Of a stretch of DNA of 45,036 nt, positions 20,925 through 29,540 are shown piece after piece (within the stretch, counting starts at the first letter, position 1; every line of letters begins with the position of its first letter). Position numbers and translations under genes: made by a program. Location: positions 364,308 to 409,343 of the forward strand of contig MNCI01026298.1 in NCBI GenBank assembly GCA_015680685.1. Direction: 5' to 3'. The notes under the pieces were generated by a model, which was not told the origin of the DNA, did not search any database, and saw only the letters and a list, made by a program, of their open reading frames with translations. The stretch is from Gnetum montanum. Taxonomy: Eukaryota; Streptophyta; Gnetopsida; Gnetales; Gnetaceae.

Positions 20925-23900
20925 ATGGCTTCTTCTCATGAAATCAACTCACCTAAGGACAATACAGGAGAAAGTCAGGATCATACGCATAACCGAAATC
21001 AACCATGTCCTCAACAGTCTAAGGTCACATATACTCATCCCGATGAGTATGTGCCAGATTTTACCTTTGTTTTCCATCAAGATGAGCAACTGCGGTGGAG
21101 AGACATGCAAGGTAACATCGTGTTACCCCCAGATCGATCCGCTCCCAACATGCTTTCCCGTGCTTTGGTACAGTATGGCATGCATGAGCTGCTTGCTGAA
21201 TACGTTTTGGATGATTATGACACAAGGGATTATCATCCCACAAATGCCCAACGTATTCGGGATGCAAGGCAGGAGAGCCAACATTCACTATTGAAGGGCA
21301 AGGTTCCCCACGTCATTAGTGAAATAGGAGAAGAGGAACCCCTCACGATGGGTTTCTTAGAAAATGATGTTCCTCCTCCTCACTCTAGTGAAGAGGTTAG
21401 GCATCAGGGCCTTAGATCAACGATACATATTCCAGGCTCTGATCCCCGTGAGCACCAGCTGTTCACGGCAGGAACAATCACTCGCACTAATGACGGACTC
21501 GTTGATCGTCACAACGATCGGGGCCGAAGCAGCCGAAGAGAAGGCAAGAAACATCACCATGGTGATGGATCCCCTTCTTCTTCCCCTTCATCACATCATT
21601 CACCCTCTCCTTCCACATCTGGGCGCAGCCACCATGAGCATAACGCGGAAAGTAAAGGTAGAAGAGATGAAATGCCTCGACAAGAAGGTCGAGAGGAGTT
21701 AGGACAAGGACAAGGACGTAGGGAGAATAGGGAACCACAACGTAGACATCACAGACGTCATGAAAGAGATGATCATGACGAACCCCTATTCGCAACCCGA
21801 AGTATGCTTGACATTAGAGAGGCAGTTAGGATTCCCACAAGGCATTTGAAAGACAGTAGGATCAAGCGTTTGGATATAAATAATATCCCACGTTTTGAAG
21901 GGGGATACAACGCTGATCCTCAACATCATTTACAGGCATTCCACGACGCCTGTGCCTTGCAGAACATAGACAATGAGTGGCAGAAACTCAAGTTGTTCCC
22001 AAGGACACTCACTAAAGAAGCGGAAAGCTGGTACCGGTCCTTAGAACCGGAAACCATCAGGAGGTGGAGTACGATGCTCGAATTGTTCAACAACAAATAT
22101 CAAACGTACTCCAGAGTGTCTAACTTGCGTAAGCAGATCCAAGGCTGGAAACAAGGAGCTCATGAATCCTTGGATGCTGCCATGGCCCGTTACTACACAT
22201 TGCTACATCGTTGCCCGGGCCATGGGTACGCTAAGCGGGATCAACTTCGCCACCTCGTGGATGGGCTACGAAATGAAACGAGAAGAACTCTTGGGACTTA
22301 CGCCCAAGGGAGACTCTCCCAACTAAGAGCCCATGAAGTTGAAGTATTGTTGGAACAAGTAGCGCAAGAAGAGGGTGAGCTACGGAAAAGAGAAAGTGCG
22401 GAGGAATACAACCGTGATCCCTCCCTTCGTAAGAAGGGAGTGAAATTCTGTGATGAGGAGGATGAGTCACCACTCGAAGAGTTGGTGAACAGGAAAACTG
22501 TGCCGATCCAAAAGTTAACAACGGAGGTATCGGCTAAGGTAGACCAAATGTGGGATTCCTTAGACTCACGAATAGAAACAGTCCTGAAAATAGTAGAAGA
22601 GTCTAAGGATGAGCAAAGTAGTGATAAAAGCAAGAACATGCGGAGAAACTTTAACCCTGCACATAACAAGGGTAAGGGAAAAATCTCTAACTCCGATGAG
22701 GCTGAAAATTCTGATTCAGACAATGACGGTGGATGTGAGGTCTGCTATTATGACCATCCTAAGGGATGTTGTCCAATCATCTCACATCTGCAGGAGTCTG
22801 GGGTGTATGCATTAAATCCAAGACTTAATCAACGGCAAACACCCAGAAGGTTACCTTATCCACAAGGTAACCCGAGGCAGTTCCACCAACCCTTGACGTA
22901 TTATCCAAGTGGAACACCTCCGCAGCCCATCGAGCAACATCAGCAGTGGCAATACCCACAGTCATGGGGGATGCCACAGCCAACACATCGATACCCTTAC
23001 CGGCAGCCTGATCCTTATGGTTATTATGTGCAGCAGCCAGTTTCTCCAGGTGACGCTATGAGTCACACTCCACGCCGTCACTACTACGCTCGGGAGTACT
23101 TCAGAAGGACTCCTTCTCCTCCGGGAGACATTCCACATTCTGTCCATCCTCTAACTCCACCCGCACCTTTTCCTCAAGTAGTTCCCATAACACCTCCTGC
23201 TCCAACAATGCAAGGGGAATTACCTACCCAACCGCAGCAACGTCACGCCGCGAGATCTGTAAATATTCAGAGTGTAAATATCCAACCGGACACTAGTTCT
23301 GGCGATAACTGTACAAAAAGGAGACCCTTTTTCAGAACTAGGAGCCCGGATAGGCTCTCGCAACAACAAGCGGACGGGTATATGTATAGGCCTCTAACTA
23401 CTAACACTTCGGAGCACCCTTCAGTCCAAGGGAATGTAACGCATACGGTTATGCTAACACATACCGTAACTGACTGGATCAAGGTAGGCCACCTTCCCAG
23501 GAAACTAACTGATCCTGGGAGTCCCTTTATTCATTTGCAGATCGCTGGGAATGCACCACATCGAGCTCTTCTTGACTCAGGTTCCGGAGTCAACTTAATT
23601 TCGCGAAAGATGTATCACGCCTGGAACCTGCCCCAACTTAAGAAGAGCAACATCCAACTAGAGCTGGCAGACCAGTCCATCACTATTCCCTTGGGTTTGG
23701 TGGAGGACGTTATCACCACTGTGTGTGGTTGGTCCTACCCAGCGGATTTCCTAGTGATCGATGTTAACAACAACGAAGGGGACTTCCCAATTATAATGGG
23801 AAGGGCATGGCTAAGCACAGTAGATGCATGCCTTAGGATCCGTGATCTTTCCTTGGAAATCTCCAAGATAAACATATGTGGAAAGATCGAGAAGAGGATA

Positions 23901-24269
23901 GTTCCATGCATCACATACAGTGATTCATCGGGTGATGACACGGAGGAAATGTCTCCATGTCACAGGTGTGCCCAGGAAACTCTGCAACAAAGATGCCTGT
24001 ATGTAGCAACCACACAAGAAGTAGTAGACACCCCGTGGTTGACAGCTTCTCATAAGAGCAAACAAATATGCATGGAACGAACTGAGGCAACTCATGCCAA
24101 CAACCGTGGCATAGACACATTGGAACGTGAGCGTCGCCAACTTCCAACCCTGAATTTAAGATCATCAATTGGGAGAAGTTGGGCACTGCTTAGAAATTCA
24201 AATAGGCGCTCACTACTTCGGATCTCTCCCTCACAACTCAGTCATGGGGGAGATGGCCACCTATGCTAA
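20925..24269 (+). CDS. gag-pro: L3 gag-protease polyprotein, intact
   Basis: The ATG at 20925 (MASSHEIN) is chosen because it matches the L1 start MSSSH; the frame is open upstream to 20901 only through a GTG. The product is 1114 residues. Residues about 35-60 hold the conserved block YTHPDEYVPDFTFVFHQDEQ; about 195-290 are Ser/His/Arg/Glu-rich; the gag core is about 340-460 ('KLKLFPRTLTKEAESWYRSL'). A zinc knuckle C604-C607-H611-C616 follows, then a Pro/Gln/Tyr-rich region (about 635-780) and a retropepsin-like domain with catalytic DSG at 884-886 and 'IIMGRAWLS' near 955. After about residue 1078 the sequence no longer aligns with L1, because pol is deleted and the frame continues into former pol-end sequence. 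The protein could build particles and process gag, but cannot copy or integrate DNA. Confidence 0.93.
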   Translation: MASSHEINSPKDNTGESQDHTHNRNQPCPQQSKVTYTHPDEYVPDFTFVFHQDEQLRWRDMQGNIVLPPDRSAPNMLSRALVQYGMHELLAEYVLDDYDTRDYHPTNAQRIRDARQESQHSLLKGKVPHVISEIGEEEPLTMGFLENDVPPPHSSEEVRHQGLRSTIHIPGSDPREHQLFTAGTITRTNDGLVDRHNDRGRSSRREGKKHHHGDGSPSSSPSSHHSPSPSTSGRSHHEHNAESKGRRDEMPRQEGREELGQGQGRRENREPQRRHHRRHERDDHDEPLFATRSMLDIREAVRIPTRHLKDSRIKRLDINNIPRFEGGYNADPQHHLQAFHDACALQNIDNEWQKLKLFPRTLTKEAESWYRSLEPETIRRWSTMLELFNNKYQTYSRVSNLRKQIQGWKQGAHESLDAAMARYYTLLHRCPGHGYAKRDQLRHLVDGLRNETRRTLGTYAQGRLSQLRAHEVEVLLEQVAQEEGELRKRESAEEYNRDPSLRKKGVKFCDEEDESPLEELVNRKTVPIQKLTTEVSAKVDQMWDSLDSRIETVLKIVEESKDEQSSDKSKNMRRNFNPAHNKGKGKISNSDEAENSDSDNDGGCEVCYYDHPKGCCPIISHLQESGVYALNPRLNQRQTPRRLPYPQGNPRQFHQPLTYYPSGTPPQPIEQHQQWQYPQSWGMPQPTHRYPYRQPDPYGYYVQQPVSPGDAMSHTPRRHYYAREYFRRTPSPPGDIPHSVHPLTPPAPFPQVVPITPPAPTMQGELPTQPQQRHAARSVNIQSVNIQPDTSSGDNCTKRRPFFRTRSPDRLSQQQADGYMYRPLTTNTSEHPSVQGNVTHTVMLTHTVTDWIKVGHLPRKLTDPGSPFIHLQIAGNAPHRALLDSGSGVNLISRKMYHAWNLPQLKKSNIQLELADQSITIPLGLVEDVITTVCGWSYPADFLVIDVNNNEGDFPIIMGRAWLSTVDACLRIRDLSLEISKINICGKIEKRIVPCITYSDSSGDDTEEMSPCHRCAQETLQQRCLYVATTQEVVDTPWLTASHKSKQICMERTEATHANNRGIDTLERERRQLPTLNLRSSIGRSWALLRNSNRRSLLRISPSQLSHGGDGHLC
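24240..24250 (+). promoter_or_regulatory. Polypurine-like motif, first internal copy in L3
   Basis: AGTCATGGGGG lies at the end of the gag-protease ORF. The identical 11-mer recurs at 25685 and in the true polypurine tract at 26276. Confidence 0.6.
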
Positions 24270-24292
24270 TCATATGGGGCCCTCAGTTCTTT

Positions 24293-24425
24293 TTCAGTTT
24301 TTGTTTTACACATTTTTGTTTTACAACGTTTTTGTTTTTCACATTTTTGTTTTACAATTTCTTTAACTTTTCTAATTTTTGTTTTACAAATTTCTTTAAC
24401 TTTTCTTGTTTTTGTTTTACAACAT
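24293..24425 (+). repeat. TTTTTGTTTTACA minisatellite
   Basis: About six imperfect copies of TTTTTGTTTTACA occur with T-rich spacers such as ATTTCTTTAACTTTTC, the latter present twice. Confidence 0.85.
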
Positions 24426-24446
24426 CGTTATATTTTTCTATCTTTT

Positions 24447-24468
24447 TGTGTGTGTGTGTGTGTGTGTC
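24447..24468 (+). repeat. GT microsatellite
   Basis: An uninterrupted (TG)n run of about 11 units in the L3 spacer. Confidence 0.9.
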
Positions 24469-24899
24469 ATCCATCATGTAAATTCGTCACCCAATAAGTG
24501 TTCGGGCCGATGGGATGAACTGTTTTTCATTAATTGCTAATGTTTGGTTTTTACCTTTAAGTTACATTGTTGATACTAAGGTATGTTCTTTTGATATGGC
24601 AGGCAATGAGATCACTTCATCCATCCATCCATCAAGTCTATGGTTTCCCTTGGCTTGGAAATGTACAGTTCCCTTCCAATAAGAACTTTAACGAACCAGT
24701 GACTGGGCATTTCTCAAACTAAGGAAGGACTCAAGGATTTGAAACGGGTGTGACTTCAAGGGAACTTGGTGCTCTTGTGTTGGTCATTCACTTGGGTGCT
24801 TGGATGTTTTCTTCTTGGGTTTTCTTACCGTTCCGATGTAACCCAATAATCGGAAGCTGAGACAATAAAAATAAAGAAGTCTTTGCATGGTGTGGTCCC

Positions 24900-24976
24900 C
24901 ACGCATAAAAACACAAAACAAAAAAAAAACAAAAAAAAAATGAAATGGAAAAAAAAAAAAAAAGAAAAAGCTAAAA
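24900..24976 (+). repeat. A-rich tract in the L3 hairpin loop
   Basis: A nearly pure A run broken by C, G and T. The flanks TCCCCAC and GTGAGGA can pair imperfectly, as TTCCCAT/ATGGGAA do in L1 at 12853-12911. Confidence 0.65.
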
Positions 24977-25684
24977 AGCTAAAAGTGAGGATTCAAAGCA
25001 CACCCCTTAGACGGAATAAATTTGGGCTGCAAGCACTGGTTATGGAACCAAAGTGTTCCCTCTAACTAAGGCCCTTCTCGCTTCCCATTCTCTCTGTTGT
25101 TTCGTCGGAATGGTGGTGGCTTCTCGAAGTTGCATCCTTGTTACCCAAGTGGATGATTTAACCAACTGCATTGATGCGAAGTCACTGGAAGTGGTTGGTT
25201 TGAGGCCAGAGTTGGAATGAGATTCGCCAAGTCACATTAATCATGAAACACACAAGGGGCTGTACACCACCTTGTTCTTGGGATTCCATTCCACTTCTCT
25301 TCTTCCCATCCTTCTCTCCATTGTTCACCTCATTGCCGGTTGTATCATTGTATATACTTTGGTTGATGCTTTGTTTTCTTTTTGGTAAATTCTTCCGGTT
25401 AAGACTTTAACTCTTGTTTCCAAAGGACATTCCCAGAGCCCACGGACTCTTTGAATGTGGGATTGTCAGGGCATTAAGGGCATGAGCCTGCTTTGGGGAG
25501 GACCCACTGACATTCCTATTTGAAACTTTAGTTAACTTCTTTCCCTTAACGTTGTGCAATTAATTAACATTTTTGTTCATTTCCATCATGACATCCTTTT
25601 TATCAATGCCATAGTTGTCCCTTTTTACCTATCATTCCTATTCCTTTTCTCTCTCCATTCTAATGCTACTAGAGGTTCGCGATT

Positions 25685-25695
25685 AGTCATGGGGG
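25685..25695 (+). promoter_or_regulatory. Polypurine-like motif, second internal copy in L3
   Basis: AGTCATGGGGG followed by TA, as in the polypurine tract before the 3' LTR. L1 has GTCATGGGGG at 14016-14025 in the equivalent place; L2b has the altered AGTCATGGAGG at 19064-19074. Confidence 0.6.
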
Positions 25696-25846
25696 TACGG
25701 GGCCTGATTTTTCGATTTTTATCCTAAGCCCCGACTTTTTTCGTTTTTCTTCCTAACCCCTACGCCTTCGGTAGTCATCATCTACATTTTCCCAGATCCA
25801 TATTAGCCATACCACACCTTAGCCAGTGAGCCTAAACCGCAGCAAG

Positions 25847-25906
25847 GTATGCTTTACTTAATGATTTAATTACCCTTGCTAATATATGATTGTGTTGTGT
25901 GTGCAG
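25847..25906 (+). other. Putative 60 bp intron before the L3 3' ORF stub
   Basis: AGCAAG|GTATGC is a good plant donor, TTGCTAATAT a possible branch site, and TTGTGTTGTGTGTGCAG a strong acceptor directly followed by ATGG. The position next to the ATG is the same as in L2b and L1. Confidence 0.55.
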
Positions 25907-26017
25907 ATGGCAATCATACAACAACGGAATGGATCTGGAGTAGACACTTGGAATGGAGCAGCGCTGAAGCAGCATGCAAGGAATTCTATTGATAATGCGC
26001 TTATAGATGGACAATGA
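25907..26017 (+). CDS. L3 3' ORF stub, 36 codons
   Basis: The ATG follows the putative intron. The product begins MAIIQQRNGSGVDTWNGAAL and stops at 26015-26017. It is in the position of the 3' ORF of L1 and L2b but lacks the globular domain and the coiled coil, which have been deleted along with most of this region. It is probably a remnant and not a functional peptide. Confidence 0.45.
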   Translation: MAIIQQRNGSGVDTWNGAALKQHARNSIDNALIDGQ

Positions 26018-26275
26018 AAGACGCAATCTAGGCGTTGGCAGCAACAAGACTCTTCTCTCTTCTTCTCTTCTATTCTCTCTCCTCTTTTCTCTCAGCTGCC
26101 AACTGTGGCATGATGTCATTGTAATAAGGTGTTCACCCTTGTTGTCATGAACACCAGTTTTTGTCAAGTCTTGTAATAAAGACCGTTCACATGTCATCCC
26201 ATTAGTTCTGTTTCCCCTAATAATCCCATACCTACCTGATATCATTGTAAGGAACTCGAGGATGAGTTTTCATTC
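26018..26275 (+). other. L3 3' untranslated stretch before the polypurine tract
   Basis: Mostly non-coding, with a CT-rich tract at 26046-26095. The final part (AACTCGAGGATGAGTTTTCA and on) matches the end of E0 (1651-1671) and L1 (33243-33266). Confidence 0.7.
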
Positions 26276-26286
26276 AGTCATGGGGG
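26276..26286 (+). promoter_or_regulatory. Polypurine tract of L3
   Basis: AGTCATGGGGG followed by TA and the LTR start at 26289. It is the plus-strand priming site. Confidence 0.9.
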
Positions 26287-26288
26287 TA

Positions 26289-27302
26289 TGATGAGACGCG
26301 ACTTGCACTAGGCCACGATATCACATACGCGATATTGCGTCTGCTCCTGCGATATCGCGTACAACACTCCCTTCATTTCCCAATCCTGGCTAGTGTAGCG
26401 AAGCTCTGGCAGATTGATCACTCCAGAGTTAGAATTTTTCCCCATGTGCCCGCAGTAGGAGTCCTAGAGTGAACGGCTCTTTATTCGAGCAGCTTGTAAC
26501 CTGAACCCAAGTTGTGTACGGCAATAAAGACGAACTTGTTTGGATAAACCTTGCAGCACGTGGTTTCATTTATTGCTTTATTTCCTGCTTTCCTAGTGCG
26601 TTCAAGTACGACTTGATTACGAGCGTCTACGGACGTGTACGGCTAGTCAAGGAATCGGCTGCTTGACGCAATGCATGAGTACGACTCAATTACGAGCATT
26701 GGATGCTTGGTAACCCAGTAGCGTATTCCAGGATTCTGCGCTTGGTAACTCCCGGGTCTAATGTGTACGGCTAGTTGAGGAATCGGCTGCTCATTGCTAG
26801 GCTAGATCGTGTGATAAGTACGACTTAGTTACGAGCACCCACGGGTGTGTACGGCTGGCTAAGGAATCGGCTGCTTATCACACGTAGGCTAAATAGGTGC
26901 CTCAGTACGACCACTTCGAGCACTTGCGTTACGTGTGGCGATCCCAGTAACGATTAGCGTTTGGTAAGCTGCAGTTGCATAGTTCAGGGTGTGTCCGGTA
27001 AGTGGGAACGGATGCTGACGCTAGTTAATTTAGACTTAGATCTTAGTTAGAGTTAGTTTAGTTTCTCAACTCTTTCCTCCTGGTAGCATAGAAGATAAGC
27101 CGAAAATACCAAAAAAATCACATACCTCAGACTTGCTTAACCATACACCGTGACACATACAAGCAAGCCTGGGAAGACAACGAACGATTAACTCCAAGTG
27201 TTTCTTGTGGCGTTAAGGCATTTAGTCTGCGGAGTTCGACTGGATCGCACGTGTACGCTCGTATTCGTATGGTGGAATGTAGGGGTACCTCAACACTCAT
27301 CA
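26289..27302 (+). repeat. L3 3' LTR, TATA region deleted
   Basis: It pairs with 19708-20778. From 26364 on it is nearly identical to the 5' LTR, with the few differences lying after 27040. The promoter part is different: 26313-26363 keeps three GATAT-type motifs but lacks the second half of the palindrome cluster and the whole TATAAATA segment of the 5' copy. AATAAA is at 26523-26528. Confidence 0.95.
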
Positions 27303-29540
27303 GTTATCCACCCGTTCAGACCTCGATGTGCGACAGGATTGGTTGGAGAAGGCTTATGGTAGAGATAAAATATTTGGTGAGTTGATGAAGGAAGAGAGGA
27401 TTCACTTTAAAATTGGAACATATCACCTCTTTTCCACAAAGGGCCTAAAACGAATATCAACATATGTGACTAGAGGATGTGTAGTGCTGATGGGAAATGT
27501 TAATGCTAACCTACCCCATCTATATTTAATGGAAATCCTAAGGCGGTTTGAGGAACAAAAGATAGGGAAAATGGTGCTGCCTTTCCCTTGTCTAATCAGA
27601 AAGCTTTGCTGACATGATGGTATTTGGGGGTACACCAATGATGTCCTTCAAAAAGCCCAAACTGCTTCATATGCTGAATTGCTAAAGGCGCCAGCTCCAA
27701 GGAAGAGCACTGGCGAAGAGCTGGGACCAGAACAAGAAGAAGAACAGATGGCTAGACCAACTGCAACTCAACTTGTAGGACCCAGCCAACCTCCAAGCAT
27801 GGGCCTAGCCAACAACAAGAAGCAGGGCCTAGCACAAGCTAGGATCAGTAACCACCGCAAGACTACAGACTGTTGATGAGCCATCTTAGGGCCACCGCTG
27901 AGACGGTCAGTTGGGGAAGTCGTGATGACGCAAACCTCTTCCGCGTCATCGATGATGCCATTCAGCCCACTATTTTTTTTGATCGCACAAGGGGAGAAGT
28001 ATCGATCCACATAGGAGGAGGGGAAAGTAGATGGTCACAAAAGATCTTAGGAAATGCGGCATCTTTCCAAGTGCAATTAGAAACTGGTGAAGGGGCCACT
28101 ATGATGGTCATGTAACACTAGGATGCCGCGGGAGCTGTAGATATGGTCGTAGACCACATCAAAGAATCCTTCAACGTACTTGTTGTGCCATCAGTAGATC
28201 TAACAGGAGCACGAGATGCTCAAACTCTGGCCAGAACCTCAATGACTCTTGTGAAACATGAGGATGCACTTGATCAATTGCTCCAAATAGGACAAGTAAT
28301 GATGTCCATATTTGACATCCCTTAGGATGTTACGGTAATTCAGTCAGACCTCATTTCCACAAAGGGGAAGCTGGTCTTAACTAAAGTGAGGGTCGAGCAT
28401 GCGGAAGCAGAAGTGCAAAGATTGCAAGAGCAGCTCGTAACCCTACAAGTAGCACAATGGGACCCTCTACATTTTGTTCTCGCAGACCAGCTGGATAATT
28501 TTAGAACTGAGCAACTAACCAAGCTAATCATGGAGAATTAAAGGATGTCCAATGCAAAGAGAAGGATGTTTGGGATTCCTCCGCAGCACAAGCGCACACT
28601 CATGCGCATCTTAAGGCACTCAAGGCCTTAGAGGAAGAAAACAAGTAGCTCGTTGCTAATAACCTTCGGTTGACTAATGTGGAAAAGCAAAAGAACGTTC
28701 TCAAAGAAAATTTCCATCAATTGCGAGAACAATTCATCTGGGTCAACTGAGATGTAAGCTATTTAGCCAGAGAGAATTGAACCCTCTCGATGGAGGAGGT
28801 ATGTGCCATTTGGCAACAGTCATCTATTGAGATAAGTGCATGGAGAAATGAGGCTAAACAACATGAAAAGCTGAAGGAGCACTTCTAAGATCAGGTGGGC
28901 ATGTATAAACAAATCCTTGAAAAGGAAATTTGTATGGCTAAGGCCTAGATCAAAACTATCAGTGCTCAACACATTGACTAGCGGGCCATATTGGAAACAT
29001 ATGCCTTCGCCCACCAAATGAAAGTTAAGAATCAGGACTTGCAAATTTGGGATCTAACAGAGTACATGGAGTTGGCAAATCTGAGGTATGCCAACCTTGC
29101 CATGTTAATAGCAGGTGCCCGAGGATAGAGCTCGAGTAGCAGGTAGCAACCACCCACATCAAATACGAAGCAGAATTTGCAGAGTGTAAAAAGTTGTTGG
29201 AAAAATTGGAAGTCGCAAATTCTGAACTTGAGGTGGTGAAAGCTAGCTACTAGGGACAAAAAGATGTTGCAACGGACTTGGCTTGATGGCTAGCAAACTT
29301 TCATGAGTACAAGGATAAAGCTAGAGCCTATGAGGAGGAACAACGGGTGTTCACAGCTTGGTATGTCAAGGCCAACCAAATGTTTCGGCAACTACCCTAT
29401 TCGTGGGAAGTGCTGACTCCGTCAAATGTTGGAACATTAGCATGGATGGCACAATACCCTCAGACCGAAGAGGAGAAGCTCTAGGCCATACTTCAACGTC
29501 ATCGAGCCTCAAAGCCTGGAGCACAAGACTAAGGGAAAGC

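Larger units (their letters stand above)
24270..25684 (+). other. L3 non-coding spacer
   Basis: No coding signal. It contains the TTTTTGTTTTACA minisatellite, a GT microsatellite, an A-rich hairpin region and the conserved CTTTGGGGAGGACCCACT block (25491-25508). It aligns in landmark order with the spacers of L1 and L2b. I see no GATATC/TATA module in L3's spacer. Confidence 0.75.
19708..27302 (+). mobile_element. L3: young non-autonomous element with intact gag-protease
   Basis: The element is 7595 bp, bounded by TGATGAGACGCG and CTCATCA and flanked by a perfect duplication GTTAT (19703-19707 and 27303-27307). It has a 5' LTR (1071 bp), a perfect tRNA-Asp primer site, one long gag-protease ORF, a non-coding spacer, a short intron and a 36-codon stub of the 3' ORF, a polypurine tract and a 3' LTR (1014 bp). 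RT, RNase H and integrase are missing; comparison with L1 puts the deletion between about L1 9295 and 12215. From 19841 to 20778 the LTRs differ by about eight substitutions and two single-base indels. It is the youngest layer and would need enzymes in trans. Confidence 0.95.
19367..29540 (+). pseudogene. L2b 3' ORF, split by L3 and running into an assembly gap
   Basis: The ORF starts MALKRGQQEGPSQGGNKRSR at 19367; KRSRRGGR looks like a nuclear localisation signal. L3 cuts it at 19707 and it resumes at 27308. The open stretch 27328-27612 carries the same globular domain as L1 ('KMVLPFPCLIRKLC'), resembling the putative plant transposon protein family. A linker rich in Pro, Glu and Gln follows (27679-27876). 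From about 28060 to 29330 it is a decayed coiled coil, closely matching E0 1-1300. Stops and shifts are frequent. It then enters the run of N at 29541, and its end is hidden. There is no visible membrane segment; the role is unknown. Confidence 0.75.

Noticed and set aside
21487-23147. Minus-strand and +1-frame ORFs inside the L3 gag-protease gene
   Set aside because: They are shadows of the 1114-codon frame, rich in residues dictated by the His/Ser/Arg-rich gag linker, with no recognisable domain.
24447-24468. A CRISPR-like or satellite array
   Set aside because: The repeats in the window are microsatellites, minisatellites or LTR modules in plant retroelements; no direct repeats with unique spacers of constant size were seen.
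25832-26245. A 137-codon minus-strand ORF across the L3 3' end
   Set aside because: It overlaps the conserved intron, the 3' ORF stub and the untranslated end of L3 on the other strand. Its composition is that of a chance ORF and it is not kept in L1 or L2b.
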